Source: Crotophaga sulcirostris (taxonomy: Eukaryota > Chordata > Aves > Cuculiformes > Crotophagidae). Taken from it: a DNA stretch of 64,000 nt. The position numbers and the translations under genes are program-made. This document shows positions 1-13,310 of this stretch, piece by piece. The notes under the pieces are model-generated. The model was not told the origin of the DNA. It saw nothing but the letters and a program-made list of their open reading frames with translations, and searched no databases. The first letter of the stretch is position 1; every line of letters begins with the position of its first letter. The DNA is taken from NCBI GenBank assembly GCA_013397455.1, contig VYZB01000077.1, positions 740,081 through 804,080 of the forward strand, in the 5' to 3' direction.

Positions 1-245
1 CCCGCCCATGGCCCAGGATCCCTGGGGTCATGAGCCTCTGCCCCAGTGATGCTGCGGCAGGGATGGTCTCCAGCTTCCCACAACCCTGCCACTGGGCCCA
101 CAGTCCAGCCCAGCCTTGGCTTGCCACCATCCCCAGGGAGGTGCCCGATGCCCAGGGCTGGGGTTGCCATGGTACCCTTGGCTGCCCTGCTCCTGGCTGG
201 GGCGGGAAGGGATGAGCGGCCAGGGCCTCCCTGCCACTCCTGCAG
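1..245. other. GC-rich block with abrupt edge
   Basis: The first line of the window has 42 G or C in 60 bases, and the block stays rich in CCC, CAG and GGG runs until about base 245. It then changes within some 20 bases to AT-rich DNA. CpG is uncommon, so it does not read as a CpG-island promoter. No exact tandem unit is visible. Overlapping open frames on both strands here are what GC-rich DNA gives by chance and show no domain. It could be the edge of a repeat or isochore fragment that continues left of the window. Confidence 0.5.
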
Positions 246-924
246 TGCCCTCACAAGAGCCACTAATCTATTATTAATAACTGAAACCATGACAGAGAGA
301 ATCAACACATTCATATGTTATTTATTGGAAATAATTTCCTAGTTCTGGAAATGGTCTAAAAAGTTATGGTCCCAGTGGATAATCACATCAGTCACATTAC
401 TGAAATATCAACCTTTTATACCATTACTCCATGTCATTTAACTGAGGCCAGGAAATAAGTTCACTTTCTCACAAAATCCCCTGTGCATCCATGGTCTTAG
501 GAGAAGACTAAAGCTTTGGTTAAAAGTATATAATGATTCTGTACAAAGAAAACTAAAATTGAGGGGAACAGAGAAGAGTGCCACTTGGGGTCCTCTGGAT
601 ATAAGTTGACGATGAATTCTCAGAGGCTGGCAGCCAGGTGTACATACAGTATATCTCAGTGGATTTCTCTGGTGTGTGGACTCTTCATCATTCTTGGATT
701 AACCTTAAATCAAGAGGTTGTGCTCACCCTGCTGCATGGGATCAGCCTGTGACAGGCAGAGCCACTATGTCTGCTTGGTGGAGACCCTGCCCTTCAGGAC
801 GCTGCTAGGCACAGGCTTTGTGACCACCCCATGCCATGGTACCCGCTAGTAGTTTTCCACCCTTCCACAGTCCTTCGGTGTAGACTTTTTATATTTTTAT
901 AGACCTGTGCATTTAATATTAATA

Positions 925-961
925 GAAAGCTTTAAGATCTTGAAGATCTTAAAAGCTTTTC
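925..961. repeat. Near-perfect inverted repeat (hairpin)
   Basis: The left arm at 925-941 (GAAAGCTTTAAGATCTT) is the reverse complement of the right arm at 943-961 except for one extra A and one extra T in the right arm. A single G separates them. The tip also reads as two direct copies of the self-complementary octamer AAGATCTT. It could extrude as a cruciform or fold as RNA, but a one-base loop is not typical of a microRNA precursor. No flanking element explains it. Confidence 0.7.
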
Positions 962-3900
962 AGAAATCAAAGTTTGAATATTTTCCAAGGTGTATATCTA
1001 GAACAATACCATGTCCTTCTAGATGATCAAAACAGTTAACCTTGAAGACTAGAATGGCAGAACTTTTTTTATTACCAAGAACTCCTTGCTTAGAGAACTG
1101 ACAGCTTCATGCTACTCAGAACCTCCACTGCTCTTCCTGTATCCTTGAGAGAGTAGAGCAGTGGGGCTATAATTTCTTGCAGATATCCAGTGCTAAAAGG
1201 ATTGTAATTTTGGTGGACTAGGGAACCCCAGAAAATGTTTCTCTGTCCCAGTGCAGCCTACAAACTGGCCTCAGTGGCTTTTTTTAGGCCAGCTATTCTG
1301 CAGGTCTAGAGGTGGTGTTTCTGCATTAAAGACATTCTTCTTCTTATATGGGTCTGGATATGAGAGATAAAGGCTTTAAACTTCTCATTTAGAAGTTTTT
1401 CTGCCAATGGGACACAAACATCATGGCTGCAAGAACACAGGAGGATATGCTTTCACATGACACTTTCCCCTCCTCAGAACAGGATAAAGTTAACTTTAAA
1501 AATACAATCTGTTTTCATACTGCATAATGCTCATTATTAAACATGAATTGCTAATAGTTGTTGGAGCCTGGGGCAGTCACCAAGCCCCAGCCGATAAATG
1601 TTGCTTAAATGAAAAGACATTTTTTGTTGTGCTCCTGGCAATTAAATAATGATGTGGACAAATCTCCTGCAGGGTTACTGCCAGACCCTATAGACTTTCA
1701 AATAGCATTTTTTTCAAATGGCAAGATAACAATAGGTCAAATCACTATTTTTTGGCCTAGAAACATATCCCACAAGGATAAAACTCATTTCCTTATAACT
1801 CCTACATGACACTGAAAAATTTTCTGCTTGATTTTGAAAAGCATAGCAAGAACACACAGAGGTGAAGCAAGAAATAGATAAATAGACCCTGATATATGGC
1901 ATGACTGATAAGCTATTTTGTCTCATGAAAACACCTCAGGTACTTTGATGGGACTGGGTCCTGTGGTGCTAGGTGCTGTGGGCATGTAACATTATAACGG
2001 CATCTCCTCAAAAATTTTGCAGTCAGGAGTTTGCAGCCCAAAGTGCAGTATAATCCCTGTTCTACATTCTGATGAGTTAGGTCTAAGAAGTACTATGGGT
2101 AAGGGTGAGAGGGGAATAATAACTCACTTTTATTTGTAGAAGCTCTAGTATTAGAATTATATTATAAATGCCATGTCATGACACAAGATGCTATGTAGGC
2201 AAATTCGCTCATATATCCAGTTGCTGAAGCTGGGAAAAATCTTCTTGATGACTAAGTTAAATTCTTTAGCAGTTTCAACTTTTCATATTAATCATAATGT
2301 TAATGATAATAAAGTTCATGCTAATAGAAGCATTCTATAATTTAGGGATCTAAATATAGCAATTTCCTGAGGCTCTGAACAATGTGAGGTATTATTCTTT
2401 CCTGACTGGTGTACTGAATGGGACTTTCTGCTGGAAGCAGTATGAATCATGGATTTAATATATGTATATTCTTTAGTGTAAAATATTTCCATGGTTTACA
2501 AACTGGTTGCTTAGACTCACAATCCACATTTGATGCAGCTATAATAAGAAGTTATGCATACTTTTTATGGTGGTATACCATAAGGTGAAAGGGTTCTTAC
2601 ATGTTACCGGTGAAAGGTAGAAGTTACGTGTTCCTCTTTGTAATATGATCTTAATGAAAACCAAAAGCAATCTCTACAGCACTATGATTTTACATTTCTG
2701 AGTCATTAGCTTTCTAGTACAATCAGAAATAAACACCATTTAATAGGCAAAGCATAACAAAGGGATCTGGCTGACAGAAGTTTAAGTGGTTAAACAGCAG
2801 TGATCAGCAGGTTTCAAAATAAAAAATCATTTTAAATAATAATTTGAACAGAATTCCTTAACTTATTACCTTAAAACTTCTGTTCCCAAGAAATGATGTC
2901 CCACTTCCAAAAGAATACATACCTAGAAAAGATGTATGTGCTGTTTCTGTTACAGTGAAAACTGGGAAAAAGAAGATGCCCAAACCTCTGCCTTATGTAA
3001 AGGCTATTGCCTAGCCAAAAAGGAACAGACTGTTTCTATTGCAGCTGTAATATGCTGTTCCTAGAGAGGTGACAGGAATATGTTTGCAGAGCATACAGCA
3101 TGCCTGTGGAAAACAGTAATCCCCTTTATTTCTTAATCTTAGGGAGAAAGTCTAGAGCTAAGAAAGCAGACATAAATTTAACCAGACTCAAGAATCTAAT
3201 CAATTTTGGGTAAGTTTAGATCTCCCTTCGTGTAATCTGGCAGCAGGGTGGTGAGAGAGCAGTCTTATGAAAGGACATGGACTACTGAAGTAATAAGTGA
3301 CCACGAGGTGACCTCAGATTGCTTCTGCATAGGCAACACTGTCTCCTGGATGCTGGTTTCTGTAATGCAGAAATTAATCCAAGAAATCTCAGCTCCAACA
3401 TGCTGTTCACTGTTCCTAATCAATGGCAGCACAGGGCTTCTCCCTTTGGCCCCAGGGAGTGACACAGGCACCATTGGGCCATGCTCCCTGCACTGCTACC
3501 CAGAAGCTGCTCAGAGGCTGGTTCCAGGGTCCTGCTGAACACAATCTTACAGACATCAGCTTTGGAATCACATAGCTTCTTTCTCCTTTCCTATATGCAG
3601 AGAGCAATTTCTCCATTCCACTATATCCTTTTTTTCAAGAACTTGACCCATCTTCACAGAGTATTTATGGTAGTAATAACAGCAGGCATTAGCAGCTTTG
3701 CCTGGATGCCCTCTGGATAACAAACAATGCATGGACTCCTGCTGGCAGGCTTTTATTCCTTAGCCAAGTGAAGTCTGTTCACAGTAGTCTACAGAGAGCA
3801 AAGGCACAACTCCCCAGCCAGTAGTTCTAGATGAGATGTCTGCAAAGCACAGACCCTACAGCTTCGTCAACTAGTGGTATTTTGATATCCCCTTCATGAA

Positions 3901-5039
3901 GCATTCGGGAAGAGATTAGAGGAGAAAAGGGAGAGTAAATGCTACATGTTAAATGTTACAGATAAAATCTAGAAAGCAGTCCAGTATTAGATATGGAAAG
4001 GTAGACAATTAATGCCAAGAATATGCTTATTACTGTATGTTTATATAAGAATGCATCCTAGTACCCTGGTTGCTCTCCAAGACTCCCAAGGTCTGTGGGT
4101 GATTGCAGTATACATGGAAGTGTGACTATAACTATAACTAAAGGTCCCATAGATTATCCCGTTGCACAGTTTGATTAATGTTTTGTTTATGTTTTATATA
4201 TACTATATGTAAAAGCATAGAAAATGTATTTGTCTTATACCAGCATTTTACTAGTAGGAAGAACAGAAAAAGAAGAAAAACATCAAGATCAAGAAAAATT
4301 ATTTTTGTTATGATTTTCCCATATTTACCTACTGTCCTATTTAAACTTTAAGCTTAGCTTTTCTGGATAAGTCTGTAGACTGCACAAATGTACCTGTTTC
4401 TTTAGTTTTCCATAAACAATCTAAACAATGAATTTCAAAAGCATTTTTACTTCTAATAGGGTTGGGTCAAGTGAAAAGTTGAAACATTATTTTAGAGTGT
4501 TTGAAAAGCAAATGTAGAGCTGGACTTTTGCAAATTATCAAATCTGAAGAAAATACAAACTATCAAAAATCCTGATCTAGAACTGTATTTTAAGTTATAA
4601 GCCAATTTACAGAAATCTCTGTTTCTCGTCATCCTAACTAAATTACAAATTCTCATTTCTTTTTTTAAAAAGTTCTTCATGGCTTTTTTTTGTGTACGTT
4701 TTTGTTTTTCTTTTTTAAGGAGTGAAAGTAGAGTGCTTTTCTTCTTTCCTACAAATTTACCAGAAGTTAGACAGAACAGTTTAGGTGGAACTACATTAGT
4801 ATGCAACCCCCTTTTTTTGTCATAATCATTATCCTCCCCATAAAATACACTGCTTAGTGTCCTTCTGAGTAATAGTATGGGAAGTTTGCAAGACATAATA
4901 GTGCTACATCGGTCATAACCTCAATATAAATGTAGGAACTCAGTTTGGTCTAAATTATCTGTTCTAATAATACAGCCAGTGACAATTTGCCTGGCTATAC
5001 TTGGAATGTGTTTTTTATGATTCCATAACAAACTGAGGG

Positions 5040-5060
5040 TTTTTTTTTTTTTTTTTTTTT
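5040..5060. repeat. Poly-T tract (21 T)
   Basis: An uninterrupted run of 21 T. On the minus strand this would be a poly-A tract, so I looked to its right for a retrocopy with an upstream AATAAA in that orientation. None was recognised. It is probably a simple repeat. Confidence 0.9.
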
Positions 5061-6068
5061 GTCAGTGATGGGCTAAAGAATAGAATAGAAAGCAGTTTCT
5101 GAAGTACTTCTGTGATGGAGCTTGACAGATACATCTGTGGAATAAAGTCAAGATCTAGTGAAGAGTCTATAAATCCAGTAGATTTCCAACTTCATATTAA
5201 AATGTGTTGGTTCACAGACAAGGACTAGCACACCTTCAGAAACAGGGAAGCATTGTCTGTAGGCAGAAAATGTGTGGGAAGAGAGCAACTGAGGGGAAGT
5301 GTTCCGGAGAAATAAGGCAAGGTAGAGAAAGTGGGAGGTTTAGGACAATGAAACAGCTGACTACCTAATTCAGGAATGAAGCTCAAAGTACAAACATTCA
5401 GCTTGATGTCAACTTTCAGCTACTGCTTTGTGAATGGTTTGAGCTCCACCATATTCATTGCTCTGTTTTATGTGAATCCGTAGCAAAGACTTCTCAGCAG
5501 ATGCGGAGATCTAAAGTAATCAGATGGAGCCCAATCATGTGAAAGAACAACCCTATGTTCCATCCAGAATACACATTTCTGCTCTGTGATCTAACACGTT
5601 GCTGAACATTTCATCCTTCACTTTTCTAATGCTGCTTTTAAGTTTTAATTTAAATATCACTAAATATTTAATGTAATTTACTTCAAATATTCTTAGTACC
5701 AATAGCAGCAAAATGAGGTATAGGAACGATCATATCAAAGCTGCATTTTGAATTGATTATAATGAGTTCCTGTTATATCAGTCTATGCAACAAGAAGAGA
5801 ACAGTATCCAATCCTTAGTACAAGGTAGTTATGGATCGATGCCGTCTCTATCGCATTAATCACTTGTTTTGAGTAAATAAATTTGTTTTATTTCTTCCCC
5901 AGTAAAAAATAACAATTCTTACACTATGTTTTCTTGTTGTAAGTAATTTTTCTATATGTCTTGATAACACAGTCATCTGAACTGCTCTGTAAGTGCCATT
6001 AGCCAATACTGGTAGGACACAATACTCAGTCTCCTCTCTTTCAAATCATATGGGTGATTAAAAATGGA

Positions 6069-6110
6069 TCCTAGGCCATAAGTCCTAGGCCCAAAAACTA
6101 GGTCTTAGGC
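6069..6110. repeat. Short degenerate CCTAGG-rich repeat
   Basis: Three to four imperfect copies of a CCTAGGC or CTAGG/TTAGGC motif lie in about 40 bases (CCTAGGCC, TCCTAGGCCC, CTAGGTCTTAGGC), separated by AT-rich spacers. The copies can also pair with each other because CCTAGG is self-complementary. It looks like a decayed local duplication. No function is inferred. Confidence 0.5.
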
Positions 6111-9100
6111 TCAGTAAAAATCAGAAAATTACAGGAGTTTCCTTTATTTTGTCTCATAAAGACCTGTGGCAGGACAAGAGAAGTTCAGTCCACCTGGTTG
6201 CTATGAAAGCTACAACTCCACAGACTACACAACTTAAAGTACAACACAACCTGTTATATCCTGGAGGTAGGATTTTGTTCTAGAATTGTTCTTTGAAAAC
6301 ATTTTGTAAAAGCAGCTTCAGCAGCTAAGTGATCTTGCTTCTTCTAAAGTACAAGCAGCAGTTTGGGCATGCAATTCATACCTTTGTTAATACACTTACT
6401 CAAACCCTACATATTCTTAATTTTCCAGAACTTTTTAGAAGAAAGCATTGGGGCACCAATTGCGCCATGGAAATGCATGGAAATCTTGGCTGAATGAATC
6501 TTAGCTGGATCAACATGTCTCTGTGATACCTGCAGAAGAGACAGCTTGTACCTACAGAGCTTCAAGTACCCTCACCCCAACAAACAAGCTAACAATCACT
6601 ACCCTGCAAAGCAAAAGGCAGGCCTAGAAAAATTATTTGTCTTTGGGCAGGGCAGCAGCATACTGCATGAGTGCTCCAGCACTCATAGCTCTTATAAAGG
6701 GGTTTTAGGCTTTAATCCCAAACTGAACATGTGCTTCTTCTAAAGATCAGTTGGGCTTTGCATGATTTCATCCAAAACCAAACCTCCCCAGCCCAACTTC
6801 CCCTTCAGTTCTAGCAACAATATATTTCTCACACTTTCTTTTAGGCAGACAAAACGGAAGTGTTGGGCAATGAGCTGTGGAAGAAATCAATACTGCCTGC
6901 TGAGTAGAAAAAACTCAGGGAGGAGTGGCACCTCCAGTCATTAAACCAGATAGTCGCCTACCTGGTAAACACTCTGGATTTCTAGCGAAAAAAGAACGCC
7001 ACCACTACCACCCCACACCCTACCCCATCCCCTAGATACATACCACTAAATCACTTTCTGTCTTGGGACAGTTGATTCTGGGGTATTACATGCATGAAAT
7101 CATTAATGCATTACATGACAAAGCAGTGGTGTTACTGTAGCTGTGATAATCTGCACAGGGTTTACAGAGAGACACGGTATCTTCTACTAGATCAACCAAC
7201 ACAATGTGAAAAAAAGGATAAGCTATTGGAAGTGGAAAAATGCTTTGGCTGATGACTTGATATAATCTTCTTTTCAACCTCTAAGAACTGCTATAACTGA
7301 AAAGTATTTGCCTCAGGATGATCACCATTTCTTCATATTTGATTATCCTGTGGTCATATGTTAGCTATTTCTAAAGATCATTTAGTAGTACATCAAGTTT
7401 TAGTGACAAGAACAAACATTTAATGGAACATTAAAAATCAAAGGGAGTGTTGACATTTATCCTGGTATGGCCAAGATTTGATCCAGTTTTCCACTGTTCT
7501 TAATAGTTCTAAAGGATTTGTTTGATGTTTCATTATTTCTTTTCTCAGACTGTGGTTCATGACTGAAAGATAATGAAGAGAATAAAAGAAAAAAAGGGGG
7601 AAGATAATCCTTTTTGTAACAAGGGTCAATGATTCATTTGGGTCAGCTGCTCTAATGAATGATGTCACGTATATCTCATTTAGCAACATAATACAAATAG
7701 CAAATATTGTTCCACTCAGTGAAAATACCGTAAATTGTGTAGATAATGACTTTTTAATGATCACGTTCACTTGGTGCAAAGTCTTCAAAATGTTTCAGTA
7801 AATGTTGTTTGCATCATGAAAAGTGCACATTAAGTACAGTACAGTTTAATACTCTGTACTCACTCCCTGCACTTACAGGAACATCATTGGAGGAGAGATT
7901 TGAATCCTGTTGTAATTACCTCACATGAAAGACAAGATTTATATCAACATCCAGCGCAAAGGAAAATTTTGGTAACAATGCAAAGTGTTACAAAAGAGCC
8001 TAGAAGTTCCTAAGCATATTGTCCTGTGCTAGAATGTGGCAGGCTACAATTTAATTCCAGGTTAAAACTGGAATTGTATCTATACAAAACCTAAATGTTT
8101 CATTTTGCTTAACCTTCGATTTGTTATTATAGAGCTAATCATAAATATTTAGCATATTTTTTTCAGAAGGGAAAAAAGAACATATATACAGAAATAGGCA
8201 TTTTTTCAAGAATAAGACAGATACACGGAGAATGAAAGTCGAATTTTGAGTCACCTCACTATGACAGTAATTTTTAACTAGTTCAGTCAATTTTCCACAA
8301 GATGTGACACCCTGACTATGATGGTTTGGTATCCATATCTGCTTTCATGGGAAATCAGTAGTATTTTATTTTAATTTTAAGGGGATTAATTTTATCTTCC
8401 ATTCTGAAAATGCTGTGTGCATCCTGTATAACTTAAATTCCTTGTTTTCAGAGAGTATTTTCTGATGAAGTAAATTGTAAAAATCTATCAATTTCAGCAA
8501 TGTCAGGGTCAAAGCACTAATTACAACCTTGACTCCTGTACAGTGATTTTATAACTGCATGTTGCTAAATATAGCAGTATCATTTGAAATGTTTTATTTA
8601 GTCAGAATTAAACCATTTTTTTCATTTCTACTTCTTATCTCTATAATTTATTGTGTAAAGTTCAAAAAAATAGGAAATTCATTTTAAAATAGAAAATTTT
8701 TCCATTACTAAAAGGTTAAAAAGTTAATTTGGGTATTTTTTTTTTCTAATCTGTATTTTTCAATGGAAAAATTTCCAGTCTGAAATTTCCTGAGCAGCTC
8801 CAGCAGTAGATACAGTAAATAAAAATTGCATGGTGATTAGTACTTTTCTTTCGTGGAAAATTTTGCGTGGCATGACTATTTTATATTTCCTAGTATACTG
8901 AAGAAAATCAGAGAAAAAAAATTAATCCTAATTATATTTCACCCAGTAAATTAACCTAAAGTTTACAAATGTCTTTGTCTTGGTTCCTGAATTGCATGGT
9001 TAAAATTCTTGCCAGTGTCTTGGCTTTCCCGATCCTGTTTCCAAAAGTGCTGTTAGTCTGTTTTCACACAGCGGTCACAGGTTGCCGTTGCTGTGATTTT

Positions 9101-11220
9101 TCTCCACTTCCCCACCAAGTACGTCTATCCTTAGACAACACTTCACCAGTGCTTCTTGCCACTTTGTCAGCAATTTGCAAATGCCCATTCAAGCACTAAA
9201 AAGAGAGTCTAACATTTCGAATGAAAGTTTCTCAAGTAGCTTAAAATGAGCAGTAGGGTGGTAAGTACTGGCTGTAAAAGAAATTGAGAATTAACTCTTT
9301 ATTGATTGCTAACACATTGATTAAATGTTTGCTAGCTGTCCTTTCACCTCCACCCCATCCCTTTGGCTATGGCTGATTACTTACTCATCAACCTTTTGAA
9401 CTCAATCAGCCAGCACAGTAATTATCAGCTGTCCTAATAAACCCCACTAACTTTGTAACAATACACTAGGGCCATTTATTATGGACCTTGCAACTCTAAG
9501 CCACAAAACCAATTTTGCAGGCAAATGATGGTATCACCTAACTTCTGCAGAGCTGGGGCTGCAGTAAGGGTGTCATCTCTGTTCCTCTGGATGACTTGGA
9601 AATCAACACATTCCTGCAACAGCAAACTCAAATGTTGATCTGTCTATATTGGACGCTGTAAAGTCCAGCAGGTTGAGATATTACAACTTTGCATTGATTT
9701 TTCTACTCCTTTTAAAAGGCTCTACCAGGAATATTAGTGTTACACTATCTTTAAATTAATGATGTTAGTTTTTATAGCCTGTTTCTATCACCAACATAAA
9801 AAAAAAGACCACAGATAGAGCAAGCCCGTTTGTTCTATACTAAAGAAGAGACTGTAGTCAATACTTCGACTGGGCCTGTGAAGAATGACACAAATAAGAT
9901 TATACAAAAACCAAAGATGCCACTGGACAAAAAGGTGGATTTGTAAAACAGTACACAACAGGTCAAATCCATTAGGAAGACAAGGAAGTCACAACAATTG
10001 GCTGGAGTGAAGGCTTAAAAACATTCATAAATTAGCTGATGTTTAAGAATGTTATTTATTATGCTCTATTTACTTGTAACAGCTCTGATTTTAATTTATA
10101 ATAACACTTCTCCTTAGTCATCATCCTTATGCCTCCTTTCATTAGAATAGAAAATTCAGTTTTGTAAACCTTGTTCTCCCACAGAGAAACACAAATTTAT
10201 TTTCCTCCTCACCTTTTGACTACAGTACGCATTCTTGCCTAGATCCTCCTGACTTTTAGTAGTGTAATAATTTAGTGGACAGCTCCCCACCATCTCAAGC
10301 ACGTGTCCATGAGGAGCATACTGCATCTTGATTTTTTTCTTCCTGACAGTAGAACACTGAAATCAATTTCAAAGATAAAAATGCCATCCGGTTTGATTCA
10401 TCAAGTGGAATAAAGCCCTCTTGCTGAGAAAGCCATTTGAATGCGGGTTAACTGTGACCTGTGCTCCTCCACAGTCCTTGGAACATCTGGCCATATGGGC
10501 TGTAAGCAGATTAATCCAGGGCTTTGCACTCTCCTCCTTTAAACAGCTTAAAGGTTGCTGTTTAAATAGCATGGCATGCAATTTTTTTTTAAAAAAGATC
10601 AGCAAATATCTGAAATAACTGGGACCAGATGAATTACCCCTCTTCACAGGAAATTTTCAGAGGACCTGAAGAAGCAAAATATTTGAAAATTACTTGGTTT
10701 TGTTGTGTTTTTGTGTTTTAACTTGATATATCTAAATTTAATCTTTTGCAAAGTTGTCAAATCCTATCTAGCTTACATGATTGATCCAGACATACAACTT
10801 CCACTATTCCTGCTTCTGACAATTGTAACAGACAGTTTCAAAGTCAGGCTAACCAAGGAGGCTGCGGGTAAGAGGCACGTATAGTAACACCAGCTGGTCT
10901 GGGTGAAGCCTTTATGCCTAGATGAAGCATCCCTCCCAGGGTGCTGGTAGCAATGTACTTACTTGTAACTTCAGCTGTAGCTCCAAAAAGCTTCAAAGTA
11001 CACCCTCAGAGCACCGACCACCCAGCTGGTGCCTGTTAGTGCCCAGAGCCATGTAAGCATCTGACTTGACACAGCCTCCGTGGAGCAGGCAGGGGCACTA
11101 GGCTCTGGCTACCTTCCTTGCACTTGCTGATGCTTTTGGCTGCAGGAGCAATTGCAACTGGATTGTTCTGATGCACTAGAGGTCATGTGGAGGGCACTGA
11201 TGCAGAGGCTTTTTTACTAC

Positions 11221-11237
11221 TTTTTTTTTTTTTTTTT
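11221..11237. repeat. Poly-T tract (17 T)
   Basis: A run of 17 T preceded by a single C and more T-rich sequence. No element with an internal polyadenylation signal was recognised on either side, so it is called a simple repeat only. Confidence 0.85.
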
Positions 11238-12918
11238 GCAACAGCATAATAAATACTGTGGTTGCTCAAATAACTTGAATTTTAATACAACTGCCTTAAA
11301 ATTTGTGTTTTCTTCTTTTTCCACTGAAAATGGCAAGCTCTCCACAGATGGAATTTTGATAACTTTTTGAAAACAGGAAAAGAAAATACATTTAATGTCT
11401 TTTAAAATCTAAGGTTTTCTACAGAAATAATTACTTAAAAAATAAATCAGGTTGAGGACAAGTTCCAATAAATGTGAAGTCAATATCAGACACCTTTTAT
11501 CCCCATCTCTGTTTCTAGGATTTTATTTGGCAAAAGCAGAAGCTAAATCTCCTAGCACCAAGCCTTTAATTTGTTTGACATTGCACTTCCAGATTTTGCA
11601 TTGCATCTGAATTCATATTTGTTTGTTGGTTTCCAAGCATTTCACTCTCAGATGTTGTACTTCATAGCTACTCTACTAGTGACTTAGCCTCAGATGGCTG
11701 TGCTTCATCTGTGTAGCAGGATGAGTCTTGGCCAGGATAGTTGTTTCCCTATGTGAGTTTGAAGAAGTCACTGTCTTCTTCACAGATGCTGGTGATATTT
11801 GCTGCTCTGCAGACAAGCTGAAGTCTTATTATCTTCATTTTGCATAGCTACTAATTTTAATGTTGCCCATCAAGATTAGTTCTGGGACTAAATCCTGTCA
11901 GTTACCAGCTACAGCGAGATTAAGAGGGTCTCAACTTCTAAGAGAGGAACACCCTTGTATAATGGTAGCTACTCTGAGGAACCTCTGCTCATAAACTTTG
12001 AAAAAGTACTAGGAAACAGCTTTTAAAGTTGGAATTCTTATTAACATGCAGAGCCGCACATTGCCTATTACTCTGCATTCGTAGTTAATGGGAAAATTAT
12101 TAGCAGACAGCACTAAATTAAGAAAAAGAATGATATTTTGATTTAGTTATTGGACTGGCTCTATTAAAGACTCCATCACTGTACTGACAATCCCTGCTTC
12201 TCATTCTGTTGTGCATCTTCTAAGAGAATGACAGCTGAGTGCCAGCGTGATCACCTGAAGCAGATTAAAGGAGCATTACCACAGCTAAGGTGGTCTTTTA
12301 GGGACTAGATCTCACCTCTTGCACTGTGTAAACCAAAAGGCCACCTTGAAACAGACAACTGGCAGCAATACACAAAATTTTGGCCTGATGTTGCTGCTGG
12401 CAATTCTCTATCAGCCAGTTCAGCTCAGATGAGAGTGTAATGCCTGATCTTTGTTGATGATTAACAGTGGACTTTGTGAAACAATGAAGTGGCAAGCAAT
12501 TCTTTCTTGCAAATAAAACATATGAAACATTCACTTATGAATTCTCTCTTTCCTTGTAATTTGACTATGATTATTCCTAGAGCATGGTGAGAGATAATTT
12601 TCCAGTGCTTTAAAAGTTTCTGATTTTACATTTTTCCCATTCCATCCCAGTTAAAACTAAGATCTTTCCAGTGAAAGTACAGATCTCAGGATATCATAAG
12701 AGTTTAAGATTCTCCTCTAAAATTGAAGATAACCCACAGGAACTTCCTTCAGCTCCCAATTTCTGCCAGAGATTTCTATTTTAGCAGCTCAGCTGGGACT
12801 CCTGACTACTAGATTACAGATTTGGTATCTCTTGCTGTGCCCTAGTAAATACTCAATTATTTAAACATGGAATAGCTCCAACAGATGCTATTGCAAGAAC
12901 CACACTCTGCAGCTTCGC

Positions 12919-12973
12919 AGTCAGGGCATTCATCTGGGACACTGGAAACCAAGGGTCAAGTCCTTGTACCACA
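12919..12973 (+). mobile_element. tRNA-derived SINE remnant (MIR/CORE-SINE-like)
   Basis: The stretch reads as a decayed tRNA-derived SINE head. A TCAGGGCATTCATCTGGGA segment sits where the A box and following stem would be. Downstream, GGGTCAAGTCC at 12953-12963 matches the RNA polymerase III B-box consensus GGTTCRANTCC at all but one position. A TTGTACCACA segment then follows, as in the 'ctctgccaca' part of amniote MIR-like SINEs. The downstream half is not recognisable. It is likely ancient and inactive. The family name is uncertain; the match is by eye. Confidence 0.5.
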
Positions 12974-13296
12974 GAGTTTTAAAATCATTATACAAAGGAT
13001 TAAATTTATGCTAGGCAAACAAAATCACTGGGTCAAGGGAATATAAGCTCAAATGCTTGTTCTGGGCTATATCCTATCCTAGTATGGAATTAAGTCCATC
13101 TCTGGTTATTGAGAAAATAAATTATCTGTTGAGTTTCAGCAGAAGTGAGCTCTTACATCTTGCATTACTGCATCTGATGTGGGTATTTCACAGTTTGTAT
13201 GATTTTAGTGATTTTGTCTGATTATCTAGATGTTAAAAGTTAACTAACCTGTAATGTAGTACGGAAAGTACCTTCTCTTCTGTGGTCATGGTTTAA

Positions 13297-13310
13297 TGAT
13301 AATGATAATG
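13297..13310. repeat. Short (ATG/AAT)-type triplet repeat inside the LTR
   Basis: ATGATAATGATAATG lies close to the 5' end of the LTR, giving a tiny triplet array. It may be part of the family consensus or a local expansion. Confidence 0.5.

Larger units (their letters stand above)
246..12918. other. Non-coding AT-rich stretch, no gene recognised
   Basis: About 12.7 kb of AT-rich DNA with no recognisable gene. Open frames are short, low in complexity and without family signatures. The longest is 134 codons (minus strand 4492-4896, Lys/Leu/Phe-rich across T-rich DNA), followed by 116 codons at 7438-7788 on the minus strand. Visible structure is limited to the hairpin at 925-961, the poly-T tracts at 5040-5060 and 11221-11237, and a small CCTAGG-rich internal repeat at 6069-6110. 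The stretches near 9300-9660 and 10000-10140 are compositionally balanced and rich in ATTA/TGATT motifs, and might be conserved noncoding DNA. Small exons cannot be excluded by eye. Confidence 0.6.

Noticed and set aside
925..961. microRNA precursor
   Set aside because: The loop is a single base and the arms are shorter than a typical precursor.
4492..4896. 134-codon minus frame
   Set aside because: Lys/Phe/Leu-rich translation of T-rich DNA; no family signature.
11221..11400. Retrocopy with poly-A tail on the minus strand
   Set aside because: No polyadenylation signal in the right orientation beside the T tract and no recognisable gene sequence.
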